A DNA stretch of 64,000 nucleotides. Source: OLB7 sp966250335 (GTDB lineage Bacteria > Bacteroidota > Ignavibacteria > OLB7). Positions 20,201 through 28,224 of the stretch are shown piece after piece. The notes below the pieces were generated by a model, which saw only the letters and a list, made by a program, of their open reading frames with translations, did not search any database and was not told the DNA's origin. The DNA is taken from the NCBI GenBank assembly GCA_966250335.1, contig CBINGZ010000006.1, forward strand, positions 62,001 through 126,000, in the 5' to 3' direction. Numbering within the stretch: position 1 is the stretch's first letter; each line of letters opens with the position of its first letter. The position numbers and the translations under genes are program-made.

Positions 20201-20426
20201 GACGGGAACGACCCGCATCTCCTACAGCCTCACCTCCCCCGCCGATGTCGCGCTTACGCTCCACGACGGGCTGGGACGCCTGGTCGCCCTCCTGACCGAC
20301 GGCCCGGTCGACGCCGGGAACCACACCGTGGCGTTCGACGCCTCGACGCTCCCCTCCGGCACCTACTACTGCACCCTGACAACGGGAACGGATCGGATAA
20401 CGAGACGGCTGATCGTACGGCGATAA
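17298..20426 (+). CDS. Secreted subtilisin-like (S8) protease with T9SS sorting domain
   Basis: The 1042-residue protein has a signal peptide, a propeptide-like region to about 160 and an S8 peptidase domain. The catalytic triad is readable as Asp182 (IAIIDSGVEWNHADL), His267 (GYHGTW) and Ser430 (GVSGTSFSAP), with oxyanion Asn363 in GAAGNFG. The histidine motif is HGTW instead of the usual HGTHV. Residues of about 720-990 contain BNR/Ycf48-like propeller strands (SIYKTTNGGTAWTPV, ATSDGGATWREI). The last 80 residues are a type A T9SS sorting domain (IPNPATGTTRISYSL, then LPSGTYYCTL). The protein is therefore exported to the cell surface or medium. A TACAATCT sequence at 17218-17225 may belong to its promoter. 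A strong hairpin follows the stop. Confidence 0.93.
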   Translation: MNLSSRLTLAAIVAAFTLISPLVARDGSRSRAPERSRATPRPNTVILKLKPAYLNRRGSTNFGIPPLDAALQELGAAARTPLFPLAPFRAETMMKSSAGSGDPNFDRVYVIRYTASVDPIEAATRLAATGIVEYAEPYWTFPLDYATSDPQRAQQYALSIIKAAEAWDVTKGDSSVVIAIIDSGVEWNHADLAGNIWVNPGEFGIDGEGKDRRTNGIDDDGNLKVDDYHGWDFIGGPAIESLQQGVYSPDNNATPVPANVQGYQGYHGTWTSGCASAATDNGTGIAAVGFNSRILPVKCSDDSYATGQVIAGYDGIIYAADVGAKIINCSFGGEIDPGVVQALQQVADYAYSKGALVIGAAGNFGINNDETPHFPAGLKHVFSVGASTSLDSAANFTHYGTSVDIYAPGVNILTTHLGDGYVGNGVSGTSFSAPITAGIAALVRAMHPDWTPDQIAMQIRATGERLKVPTPAYGPYFFKRANAFQAVSMNRDLASGALSNRPGLELVSYTVNGKSVDTINVIDEVMKVRLTLRNLLAPTRNLKITSMQGGALTTGGAVSVPTIGTLQTVTTDELDVQFDLSSGALYSEGSITLILQLTDGGYEEFAKVEIPIRLPGWHKQLDATQISQTTYQASSLDAVTNKIAWASTNNANVPYYTRTTSGKTWVSFGRITTGQDPVYCITGWNEKIAWAGTGPQSGSASIYKTTNGGTAWTPVSVSSITPFVNGIHFFSETEGIALGDPRNSSWGIAVTSDGGGSWGALDQKLTVANASEVGWNNAATAFGDNVWFGTNNSRIYRSTDRGRSWSFGATPSQNSFGIAFADENRGIATFSVNGNGGGTQTGGYMIAATSDGGATWREIPTPFPGTQPQSVTFVPGTTRAFIGTQNGVYETSDFGANWKQMAAPVINYSGLILSAQIDQAETVGAFGVNAISQFMNLIEIPEVSTGTDRENAPGGAFMSLEESIPNPATGTTRISYSLTSPADVALTLHDGLGRLVALLTDGPVDAGNHTVAFDASTLPSGTYYCTLTTGTDRITRRLIVRR

Positions 20427-20445
20427 TATCGCGTCGAAACGGAAT

Positions 20446-20485
20446 GAAGAGGGCCCCGGGGATCGAGATCTCCGGGGCCCTCTTC
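20446..20485 (+). terminator. Strong hairpin terminator after the S8 protease
   Basis: A perfect 14-bp stem (GAAGAGGGCCCCGG / CCGGGGCCCTCTTC) encloses a 12-nt loop 19 nt after the protease stop. The following GTTCTTCC is only moderately T-rich. Confidence 0.75.
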
Positions 20486-20510
20486 GTTCTTCCGAATCGT
20501 TCCGAACCCG

Positions 20511-20518
20511 TACATTCG
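20511..20518 (+). promoter_or_regulatory. Possible -7 element directly before the MFS gene
   Basis: TACATTCG fits TANNTTYG and ends 7 nt before the MFS start, behind the terminator of the protease gene. The message would be leaderless or nearly so. The -33 box is not convincing. Confidence 0.3.
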
Positions 20519-20525
20519 CGGGGCA

Positions 20526-21710
20526 ATGTCATTCCCGCGCGCAATCGTTCTGCTCGGTGTCGTATCGCTCCTCATGGATATGGCGAGCGAGATGCTCTAT
20601 CCGATCGGCCCCATCTACATGACGGCCGTGCTGGGAGCCTCGGCCGTATGGGTCGGTGTGATCGAAGGGATCGCGGAGGCGGTCTCGGGCCTCCTGAAAG
20701 GATATTTCGGAGCGCTCTCCGACGCCCACGGAAAACGCCGCCTCTTCGTGACCGCCGGGTACGCTCTGTCGGCGCTGAGCAAACCGATCCCCGCCCTGGC
20801 CGCATCGGTGCCGGGGGTGCTCGGCTCACGACTGCTCGACCGGGTCGGCAAGGGGATCCGCACGGCGCCGCGGGATGCTCTTCTGGCAAGCCACACCACG
20901 CTGGAGCAGCGCGGGGCGGCCTTCGGTCTCCATCGAAGCCTCGACACGCTGGGAGCAGCGATCGGACCGACCCTGGCGCTGGTCTATCTGACGTTCAATC
21001 CGGGAGACTACGCGACCCTCTTCCTCCTGGCGTTCATCCCGGCCGCGCTCGCGGCGCTCTCCACGCTCCTGGTGCGGGAGCACCAGTTCGTTCCGACCGT
21101 GTCAAGACCCGGACTGCGGGAGTCGCTGCGGTTCTGGCGGGAGTCTCCGCATGAATATCGGAGAGTGATCCGCCTTCTCACCCTCTTCGCGCTCGTCAAC
21201 GCCAGCGACGTCTTCCTGATACTCCGCGCCCGCGAGGCGGGCTTCGGCGACACCGCGGCGATCGGCGGATATATCGGCTACAACGTCGTCTACGCCCTTG
21301 CCGCCTACCCTGCCGGCCGCCTCTCCGATCGGAAGGGACGCGGAACGGTCATGATCTTCGGATTCCTTCTCTACGGCATCGTCTACACCGGCTTCGCCTT
21401 CGCCGAGGACGCGGCGACGATCTGGGGACTCTTCGCCCTCTACGGCATGTATGCGGCGGCGACCGAGGGGGTGTCGAAGGCATGGATCAGCGACCTCGTC
21501 CCGAATCAACAGCGGGGCCTGGCGATCGGCCTGCAGACGGCGCTCGCCAGTCTTGGCGCGCTTGTTGCAAGCTCCTGGACCGGCGCCGTCTGGAGCAGCA
21601 CCGGAGGACGGACGCCGCTGCTGATTGCGGCTCTTACCGCGATACTTATCGCCCTGGCGCTTCTTGCGTCGGGGTCGGGCCGGAGACTTCGGGAGAACGG
21701 TTCGGGCTGA
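20526..21710 (+). CDS. Major facilitator superfamily transporter
   Basis: The 394-residue integral membrane protein has about twelve hydrophobic segments and the MFS loop 2-3 motif (GALSDAHGKRRLFV), with a second copy between helices 8 and 9 (GRLSDRKGRGTVMIFG), as expected for two six-helix halves. An RLLDRVGKGIRTAPRDAL segment after helix 4 is typical of a group of uncharacterised bacterial MFS proteins annotated as drug or metabolite exporters. Substrate cannot be deduced. The gene follows a strong terminator and has its own predicted promoter element very close to the ATG. No Shine-Dalgarno sequence is evident. Confidence 0.9.
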   Translation: MSFPRAIVLLGVVSLLMDMASEMLYPIGPIYMTAVLGASAVWVGVIEGIAEAVSGLLKGYFGALSDAHGKRRLFVTAGYALSALSKPIPALAASVPGVLGSRLLDRVGKGIRTAPRDALLASHTTLEQRGAAFGLHRSLDTLGAAIGPTLALVYLTFNPGDYATLFLLAFIPAALAALSTLLVREHQFVPTVSRPGLRESLRFWRESPHEYRRVIRLLTLFALVNASDVFLILRAREAGFGDTAAIGGYIGYNVVYALAAYPAGRLSDRKGRGTVMIFGFLLYGIVYTGFAFAEDAATIWGLFALYGMYAAATEGVSKAWISDLVPNQQRGLAIGLQTALASLGALVASSWTGAVWSSTGGRTPLLIAALTAILIALALLASGSGRRLRENGSG

Positions 21711-21760
21711 ACCGGAGCGACGACGACGTAGAGACCTTCACCCACAAACGAGAGAACCTC

Positions 21761-22516
21761 ATGTCCTTTCAAGACAACTTCTCGCGCCAGGCGGCCGAGT
21801 ATTCCCGCTACCGTCCCACCTATCCGGATGAACTCTTCGCCTTCCTTGCGTCGATCGCTCCGGGAGATGCCCTGGCGTGGGACTGCGCCACCGGCAACGG
21901 TCAGGCGGCTCGCGGCCTGATACGACATTTCAGGCGGGTGATCGCCACCGACGCAAGCGACCGGCAGATCGCCCATGCCCCGGCGACCGGGGGGATAGAA
22001 TATCGGGTGATGCCTGCCGAGGCGACCGACATCGAGGATGCCTCGGTCGATCTGATCACCGCGGCGGCGGCGCTCCACTGGTTCGACCTGGAACGCTTCT
22101 ACGCCGAGGCGAACCGGGTGCTCCGTCCGGGAGGGGTGATCGCCGCATGGAGCTACAGCGATTCTGCCGCCGACCCGGAGGTGCAGCCGACCCTCTCGCG
22201 ATACGGCATGGAGATCGTCGGCCCCTACTGGTCCCCCAGCCTCAGGAATCTGTGGGACGGCTACGGAAAGCTCCCCTTCCCGTTCGACGACATCACGCCG
22301 CCGCCGCAGAACGTTCACGTCGAGTGGACGCTGGAGGAGCTGAGAGGATATCTCGGCACCTGGTCGGCCGTGCAGAAATTTATCGAGGTGCGAGGATATG
22401 ATCCCTTCACGGAGATCGAGGGGGAACTGGGCGATATATGGGGTGATCCGGCGACGCGACGTCCGATCCGGTTTCCGATGGAAGTTCGCGTGGGGAGGAA
22501 ACGGGAAACTGTCTGA
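21761..22516 (+). CDS. Class I SAM-dependent methyltransferase
   Basis: The 251-residue protein begins FQDNFSRQAAEYSRYRPTYP, typical of the methyltransferase group related to yeast Crg1 and trans-aconitate methyltransferases. Motif I is WDCATGNGQAARGL (residues about 38-51), the acidic end of strand 2 is ATDAS, and motif IV region reads DLITAAAALHWFDL. These place SAM binding in the N-terminal half. The substrate-binding C-terminal half (WSPSLRNLWDGYGKLPFPFD) is also characteristic of the group. The start is the ATG at 21761, 50 nt after the MFS gene. The substrate is unknown, probably a small carboxylic acid or lipid. Confidence 0.88.
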   Translation: MSFQDNFSRQAAEYSRYRPTYPDELFAFLASIAPGDALAWDCATGNGQAARGLIRHFRRVIATDASDRQIAHAPATGGIEYRVMPAEATDIEDASVDLITAAAALHWFDLERFYAEANRVLRPGGVIAAWSYSDSAADPEVQPTLSRYGMEIVGPYWSPSLRNLWDGYGKLPFPFDDITPPPQNVHVEWTLEELRGYLGTWSAVQKFIEVRGYDPFTEIEGELGDIWGDPATRRPIRFPMEVRVGRKRETV

Positions 22517-22680
22517 GTCGACAGGTCCCGTGCCGGCGGCGAAGGGTTTCGTTCCGGGGTGCGACGGTCTGGTTGCCGAGGTATTGGTCGCCGTGGTCGA
22601 CCGGGCGAAGTTGCGGGAAACGGAACCCCGGCATCGGTCGCCGGTCGCTCCTTCCCGCAACCTTACCGGCTCGAACATCG

Positions 22681-24168
22681 ATGACGACACCAGCTATTCG
22701 CAGCACGATACGATCGCTCGCTCTTCTCTCCCTGCTCGCCGCCGCCGGAACGGAGGGAACCGCCCAGTCCCTCTTCCTCGACTCCACGGCGACCCACATC
22801 CCGAACAGCCTCATGCCCCAGAACGGCATGGATGTGGAGGCGGCCGACATCGACGGAGACGGCGATCCCGACATCATCATCGCCAACGAGTTCCAGCCGA
22901 ACGTGATCCTGATCAACGACGGGAGCGGACGCTTCACGAACGAGTCGGCGAAGCGGATTCCGCAGCCGGTCCACGACAGCGAGGATATCGCCGTGGCCGA
23001 TTTCGACGGGGACGGCGACCTCGATATCGTCTTCGTGAGCGAGGACGACTTCGTCCATGAATATTATCTGAACGACGGCACAGGGATCTTCAGCGACGTC
23101 GGCAACCGCCTCCCGCTGAGCGAGGCGAACGCGGTGGCGGCCGCCGACGTCACCGGCGACGGGTTCCCCGATCTCTTCATCGGCAACGCGGGACAGGATT
23201 TCCTTCTGATCAACGACGGCAGGGGGAGCTTCCTCAACGAGACGGCGGGACGGCTCCCGGCCGAACTGAACGTGACGCAGGATCTGGAGCCGGTCGACCT
23301 GGACCGCGACGGCGATCTCGATCTGGTAATCGGCAACGAGGACGGCAACAGGATCTACATCAACGACGGAACCGGGCATTACACCGACGGGACGATGGAT
23401 CGTCTTCCGATCCTCGCCGACATGGAGACCCGCAAGGTCTCCCCGGTCGACATCGACGGCGACGGAGATATCGATCTCTACTTCGCGAACGTCGCCTGGA
23501 ACCAGTTCAAGAACGGTCGCGACAGGATCTATATCAACGACGGAACCGGACACTTCAGCGACCGCACGCAGGCGCTCCTCCCCGAGGAACACGAAAGCAC
23601 CATCGACGCGAAGCTGGCCGATCTCGACCTCGACGGCGACCCCGATCTCCTGACCGTCGACTTCCCCGAACGTCCGGTGAAAGGCTACCTCAACGACGGA
23701 ACGGGAAAGATGACGGAGGCGACGGGATCGATACTTCCGGAGTCGATCGTGGCGGCGGGGCTCGGCATCGAGCTCACCGATCTGAACGGGGACGGGCTCA
23801 TCGATCTCTATCTCTGCAACCGGGGCCAGGCCGACCGGCTCCTCTTCCACGTGCCGTCGTCGACGTCGGGGATGGGAGGAAGGGAGCAGGGGGCGCTGCA
23901 CGGACCGGAGCTGCTGCCGAACGAGCCGAACCCGTTCAACGGGGCGACCCGTATCCGCTACACGATTCCCCGCGCAGGGGATGTCGAGGTTGCGATGTTT
24001 ACGCTGACGGGGGAGCTGGTCGAGCTGGTGAGAAGGAGCGAACCGACCGCGGGAGAATATCACATTGTATGGGAGCCGGAGAACCCCTCCCCCGGCGCCT
24101 ACCTCTGCCGCCTGACGACCGAGAAGGGGGTGAAGACGCGGATGATCACTGTCGCCGGGCCCCGGTGA
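22681..24168 (+). CDS. Secreted FG-GAP/VCBS repeat protein with T9SS sorting domain
   Basis: The 495-residue protein has a signal peptide ending near GTEGTAQ and then about seven repeats, each with a calcium-binding loop (DIDGDGDPDI, DFDGDGDLDI, DVTGDGFPDL, DLDRDGDLDL, DIDGDGDIDL, DLDLDGDPDL, DLNGDGLIDL) followed by an INDG strand. This is the integrin-type FG-GAP/VCBS propeller. A linker leads to a type A T9SS sorting domain (PNEPNPFNGATRIRYTI, then PSPGAYLCRLT). It is probably a cell-surface or released binding protein without enzymatic function. The gene overlaps the 3' end of the convergent LytTR regulator gene by 23 bp. Confidence 0.92.
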   Translation: MTTPAIRSTIRSLALLSLLAAAGTEGTAQSLFLDSTATHIPNSLMPQNGMDVEAADIDGDGDPDIIIANEFQPNVILINDGSGRFTNESAKRIPQPVHDSEDIAVADFDGDGDLDIVFVSEDDFVHEYYLNDGTGIFSDVGNRLPLSEANAVAAADVTGDGFPDLFIGNAGQDFLLINDGRGSFLNETAGRLPAELNVTQDLEPVDLDRDGDLDLVIGNEDGNRIYINDGTGHYTDGTMDRLPILADMETRKVSPVDIDGDGDIDLYFANVAWNQFKNGRDRIYINDGTGHFSDRTQALLPEEHESTIDAKLADLDLDGDPDLLTVDFPERPVKGYLNDGTGKMTEATGSILPESIVAAGLGIELTDLNGDGLIDLYLCNRGQADRLLFHVPSSTSGMGGREQGALHGPELLPNEPNPFNGATRIRYTIPRAGDVEVAMFTLTGELVELVRRSEPTAGEYHIVWEPENPSPGAYLCRLTTEKGVKTRMITVAGPR

Positions 24169-24991
24169 CCGCCCCTGATCCCGATCCCTTTCTCGTCGTG
24201 CCGAGCAGTCCCTGGATCCCTTCACGATACATGCGGGTCGTGGGGATCTGCTTTCCGCTTCTGAGCACCACCAGGTAATCCCCCTGGAACCAGCTCCGCA
24301 GCTCCCGTATTCTGTCGATGTTCACGATCGCCGACCGGCTCACCCTGAGGAACGCCGCGGGGTCGAGCTCCGACTCCAGACGGTACATGCCGTCGCGGAT
24401 CGTGTGGGCCTCGGGGCCGACGTGGACCCGTATGTTCTTCCCGTCGGCCTCGAACCAGTCGACGCTCTCCACGGGAAGAAAGAAGATCCGCCCCTCCTCC
24501 TTCACCACGATCCGTTCCAGATACCGGGTCCGGCTCTGAACCCCCTCCAGAAGCGCCCGCAGCCGTTCGGTGACGTCGTCCTGCGATTCGCGACGGGTCA
24601 GGCGGAGACGCGCATGCCTCAGCGACGACGCCAGCCGCTCGTCGTCGAACGGCTTCAGGAGATAGTCGAGCGCGTGGACCTCGAAGGCACGTATCGCATA
24701 GTGATCGAATGCGGTCGCGAAGATCACGGCGGGGAGACGATCGGGAGGGATGCGGGAGAGGACGCCGAAGCCGTCGAACTCCGGCATCTGCACGTCGAGG
24801 AAGACCAGATCGGGAGCAAGGTTCAGGATCGAGTCGACGGCGCTCTCGCCGTCGCCGCATTCACCGACGATCTCCACATCATCTTCCGATGCGAGCATCG
24901 TCCGCAGGAGCTCCCGCGCAAGGGGCTCGTCGTCCACGATCAGAACGCGGAGAAGATCGGCGGTCTCTGTTTTCATCCGGGCCGCGCTCAT
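24146..24991 (-). CDS. LytTR-family response regulator
   Basis: The 281-residue protein has an N-terminal receiver domain with acidic pocket DD at 20-21, phospho-acceptor Asp66 (FLDVQMPEFDGFG), Thr/Ala switch region (FATAFDHYA) and conserved Lys in DYLLKPF. The C-terminal half is a LytTR DNA-binding domain (VESVDWFEADGKNIRVHV, FLRVSRSAIVNIDRI). It is the cognate regulator of the kinase encoded just upstream: the kinase stop and this ATG overlap as ATGA, so translation is coupled. LytTR proteins typically bind pairs of direct repeats near promoters; none was assigned here. An internal ATG six codons in is a possible alternative start. Confidence 0.94.
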   Translation of the reverse strand: MSAARMKTETADLLRVLIVDDEPLARELLRTMLASEDDVEIVGECGDGESAVDSILNLAPDLVFLDVQMPEFDGFGVLSRIPPDRLPAVIFATAFDHYAIRAFEVHALDYLLKPFDDERLASSLRHARLRLTRRESQDDVTERLRALLEGVQSRTRYLERIVVKEEGRIFFLPVESVDWFEADGKNIRVHVGPEAHTIRDGMYRLESELDPAAFLRVSRSAIVNIDRIRELRSWFQGDYLVVLRSGKQIPTTRMYREGIQGLLGTTRKGSGSGAVTGARRQ

Positions 24992-26133
24992 GAGAGGCTC
25001 CGTTCACGGTCCGGGGCGGACGATTCATGCGCGGGGATCTCGATCACGGCCCTGGCGCCCGTCATATCGTCTGTGGATATATCCTCCAGTTCGAACCGAT
25101 GCTCGTCTCCGTAGAGATGCCGCAGACGGGCACGCGTGTTGCCGATCCCTACTCCCTCCCGCACCGGAGCCGGACCGAGACCCGGACCGTTGTCCTCGAC
25201 GACGATCGTGAGCCGACCGCCGGCGCGTCGTGCCGCGATAGAAACCCGACCGGGCCGGGCCAGACGGGAGACGCCGTGGCGGATGGAGTTCTCCACGAGC
25301 GGCTGCAGCAGCAGCCGGGGAACAAGGAGGTCGAACGTATCGGAAGGGATATCGGTCGTGACGCTCAATCGATCGCCGAAACGCATCATCTGAATCTCGA
25401 TGTAGTGACGGAGAAAGACGATCTCCTCCTCCAGACGGGTCTCCTGCGCCGCGTCCTGTTCAAGGGAGAGCCGGAGCAGATCGCTGAGACGGGCTATCAT
25501 CCTGCGCGCCCCCTGCACATCCCTGGACATCAGCCCGGAGACGGCATGGAGCGTGTTGAAGAGGAAGTGGGGATGAAGCTGCATTCTGAGAGCATCCAGC
25601 CGCGCCTCGGCCAGACGGGCCTCCAGCCGCGAGGCCGCCAGCTCACGCTGCCTGTATGCCCTGTAATATCGCAGACCGTGATATGCCCCGGCGATCATCC
25701 CGTAGATGATCAGCCCGATGGCGAACGAGCCGACGAAACTTTCCGCCACCACCTCCAGGAACGGCTTGGGGAGACGTGACCGGATCCCCACCAGATTCCG
25801 CATGAAGGTGAACATGGTGACGCTGACCAGAGCGAAGAGCGCCCCGAACGGCAGATGAAGCGCCAGATGCCGGAGGCGGACGCCGGGGACCACCGGGAAC
25901 CTGCGCGAGAGGATCCCCACGAGCGGAGAAAGTATCCAGCAGGAGAGCCATACCGGAAACTCGCGGTAGAAGAGATAGAGCCAGGGCGCCTCGCGTTCCG
26001 ATCCGTTGAACAGAATATAGTTCTGCGTCGTGATCAGCAGCGTCAGAAAGAGCCAGCCCGAGCCGGCGATCGCAAGACGCCGGCCCTGTTCCTTCCACTT
26101 CCCGACCTGAAATCCCTCGGAAGGCAGGCTCAC
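24988..26133 (-). CDS. LytS-type sensor histidine kinase
   Basis: The 381-residue protein has four hydrophobic segments in the first 155 residues (about 22-42, 60-75, 90-112 and 132-153), so it is a membrane sensor with little periplasmic sequence. A short coiled coil leads to the His_kinase domain with phospho-acceptor His189 in QLHPHFLFNTL. ATP-binding motifs are N box LLLQPLVENSIRHG and G box VEDNGPGLG. The start is GTG at 26133. It overlaps the stop of the serine hydrolase gene as GTGA, so the three genes are coupled. The signal is unknown. The shared operon suggests a link to the hydrolase product or substrate. Confidence 0.94.
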   Translation of the reverse strand: MSLPSEGFQVGKWKEQGRRLAIAGSGWLFLTLLITTQNYILFNGSEREAPWLYLFYREFPVWLSCWILSPLVGILSRRFPVVPGVRLRHLALHLPFGALFALVSVTMFTFMRNLVGIRSRLPKPFLEVVAESFVGSFAIGLIIYGMIAGAYHGLRYYRAYRQRELAASRLEARLAEARLDALRMQLHPHFLFNTLHAVSGLMSRDVQGARRMIARLSDLLRLSLEQDAAQETRLEEEIVFLRHYIEIQMMRFGDRLSVTTDIPSDTFDLLVPRLLLQPLVENSIRHGVSRLARPGRVSIAARRAGGRLTIVVEDNGPGLGPAPVREGVGIGNTRARLRHLYGDEHRFELEDISTDDMTGARAVIEIPAHESSAPDRERSLS

Positions 26134-27893
26134 CCGCTGATCCGTTCCGCCCGCACCTCTCCGTCGGGATTCTGAAAGATCACGGCTCGCGAGGGCTCAC
26201 GGCCCGGGGAGGCGCTGAAACGCGCATGCACCGAGCGCCCCGTGAACATGTCGAAACTCGCCGCCGACTCCGACGACTCCGGCAGGAAGAGGGTCTCCCC
26301 GGCGACCGGAAGGTCCTGATCGATCGCCATGATCTTCCCCCCTCCCCAGCCGAACATGCCGATCGAGCTGCCGCGGGCAAAGTCGATCCGGTAATAGGTC
26401 TTGGCGGCATTCTGCGAGAGGGTTCCCGTCCCCAGAATCGTCACCCCCCTGAACTCTCCAAGGCTGTCGCGACGCGAACCCCACCATGCCTTCGATCCCT
26501 GCTCGACGGCATCCGGGGGGAGACTGGGGTGGAGGTTGCGGAGCAGCCAGCCGTAATCCCCCTTCGCGGCCCCGGTCAGAATCTCCGACGCCCGTCCGTT
26601 CAGAAACTCCTGCTTCCCGGAATCGGCCGAGCCCGCGCCGAAGATCGACGAGATCGCATCCTGTCCCTCCCCCGCGATATGGAGCCGCTCCCCGTCGGCC
26701 CGCACGGTGACGGTGCCTCCGGTCGCGAGACGATATGTTCCCGTGTGCCCCTGAAGCGCGTCCGGGGCAACGCGAGCCACCGCCGGAGGTCTGGGGAAAT
26801 CGACGCCGGCGATCAGCAGGCTCACGCCGTTCATCACCGCCTGCCGGTAGCCGGGGCCGTCGACCCGCATGTTGGAGGTGAAGATCACCGTGAGCCCTTC
26901 ATCCACGTAGCGTCGCATCTCGGTGTTGTAGCCGCCGAAATCTCCTGCATGAAAGATCAGCCGCGTGTTGCGCGGAGTGTTGGTGACGTTCCATCCGTAG
27001 GCATGCTTGAACGGTCCGCCGCTCTCGGCGTGCGGGGCGAAGAGTTTGTCGGTCGCCTCCTTCGAGAGGACCGTGTTGTTCCGGAGCGCAAGCTCCCATT
27101 TGTAGAGGTCGCCGGTCGTGGAGATGACCGTTCCCGCCCCCACCCCCTTGTCGGCGCCGCCGAAGGAGCCGATCGGCCCCTCGTCGTTGCTCCCGGAGTA
27201 GGAATGAACCCTCTCCATTCCCTCCCACGTCCCCGGCTCCCCCTGGAACCGGGTCATGCTCATCCCCGCCGGCTCGAAGAGATTCTTCCGCAGATAGATC
27301 TCGAAGGTCTCCCCGGAAGCCTTCTCGACGATCCCCGCCAGCAGAGTGTAGCCGGGACTTGAGTAGGCGGCGCGCTCCCCCGGCGGGAAGTCGAGCTTCA
27401 GCCCGAGAACTTCCTCCATCACCCCTTCGCGCTCCATCGGATCGAAGAGACCGGTGGTCCCGAGGTACGGAAGCCCGGAGGTATGCGAGAGGAGCTGATC
27501 GATCGTAATGCCCGCCTTGTCGGCCGGAGCATCGGGGAAGAACCTGCCGACCGTATCGGAGACCTTCAGTTTTCCCTGGGTCTCCAGTTTCAGGATCGCC
27601 GTCGCCGTGAACTGCTTCGAGAGGGAGGCGAGAATGAAGGGCGTGGCGGTCGTGACCGGCTCCCCCGTCTCCCGATTGATCGTGCCGTATCCCTTATGGA
27701 GGATCACCTCCCCGTTCCGCTCGATGAGGATGGAGCCCGACATGCCGTAGGCCGCCAGACGGGAAAGATGATCGTCCAGCCGCCGCCCCAGATCCCCCTG
27801 CACGACCGGAGCCGGCGCGCGGGAACTCCCCTGGGCAAGAGTCGTCGCGGGAACAAGAGTCATAAGGAGGGAAAGAAGGGAAGCGGTTTTCAT
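26130..27893 (-). CDS. Secreted serine hydrolase of the class C beta-lactamase / PBP family
   Basis: The 587-residue protein has a signal peptide (cleavage near ATTLAQ). The hydrolase domain has the nucleophile motif SxxK at Ser90-Lys93 (ASLSKQF). The second motif is Tyr177-Ser178-Ser179 (AAYSSPGY), where the family normally has YxN, and HAG (FHAGDFGGY) stands in for the third motif. The C-terminal 200 residues form an extra domain (HTGTYRLATGGTVTV and following) like those seen in large serine hydrolases of Bacteroidota. It acts on ester or amide substrates in the periplasm or outside; true beta-lactamase activity is not implied. It is the first gene of an operon with a LytS-type kinase and LytTR regulator. 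A possible promoter element ends 7 nt before the ATG. Confidence 0.9.
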   Translation of the reverse strand: MKTASLLSLLMTLVPATTLAQGSSRAPAPVVQGDLGRRLDDHLSRLAAYGMSGSILIERNGEVILHKGYGTINRETGEPVTTATPFILASLSKQFTATAILKLETQGKLKVSDTVGRFFPDAPADKAGITIDQLLSHTSGLPYLGTTGLFDPMEREGVMEEVLGLKLDFPPGERAAYSSPGYTLLAGIVEKASGETFEIYLRKNLFEPAGMSMTRFQGEPGTWEGMERVHSYSGSNDEGPIGSFGGADKGVGAGTVISTTGDLYKWELALRNNTVLSKEATDKLFAPHAESGGPFKHAYGWNVTNTPRNTRLIFHAGDFGGYNTEMRRYVDEGLTVIFTSNMRVDGPGYRQAVMNGVSLLIAGVDFPRPPAVARVAPDALQGHTGTYRLATGGTVTVRADGERLHIAGEGQDAISSIFGAGSADSGKQEFLNGRASEILTGAAKGDYGWLLRNLHPSLPPDAVEQGSKAWWGSRRDSLGEFRGVTILGTGTLSQNAAKTYYRIDFARGSSIGMFGWGGGKIMAIDQDLPVAGETLFLPESSESAASFDMFTGRSVHARFSASPGREPSRAVIFQNPDGEVRAERISG

Positions 27894-28224
27894 ATCGGGA
27901 CCATTGTATTGTTGTATCTGTCGCGTCGCTCGCGACGCGGACGCAGGGGAAGGGGCGGAAGTTGCGTTCCGGCTCGTTCGAACGGGAAGAAGAGAGGGGC
28001 GGAGAATATTTTTCTTGAATTACGAACGCCCGCGGCCCATGTTCCCGCACAACAGAAGCTCGCGATCGATCGCCCGGGAGGCAACCCCGTCGGAACACGA
28101 TCCGGTTTCGGGGGGAACGAATCATCCGAAGACGGGAACGAAACGCCGCGCCGCCGGATTGAGCGCATACGGGGGAGCGGGAATCCTCCTTTCCGGCGGA
28201 ACTCTCATCGATACCGACAATCCT
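27894..28224. other. Divergent intergenic region without a recognisable gene
   Basis: This 331-nt region separates the minus-strand hydrolase operon from the plus-strand DUF983 gene and should hold promoters for both. An AT-rich stretch (AATATTTTTCTTGAATTACG, around 28005-28024) is the clearest candidate on the DUF983 side. I see no RNA gene or convincing coding sequence in it. Confidence 0.5.
27901..27908 (-). promoter_or_regulatory. Possible -7 element for the serine hydrolase operon
   Basis: On the minus strand TACAATGG lies 7 nt before the ATG, again implying a very short or absent leader. No clear -33 box is seen at 19 nt. Confidence 0.25.

Noticed and set aside
17385..20324. A 979-codon open frame opposite the S8 protease
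   Set aside because: The plus-strand gene has a full catalytic triad and T9SS domain; the reverse frame is Arg/Gly/Asp-rich without motifs.
22663..24225. A 520-codon open frame on the minus strand
   Set aside because: It is antisense to the FG-GAP protein; its Asp/Val-rich repeats are the reverse of the calcium-binding codons.
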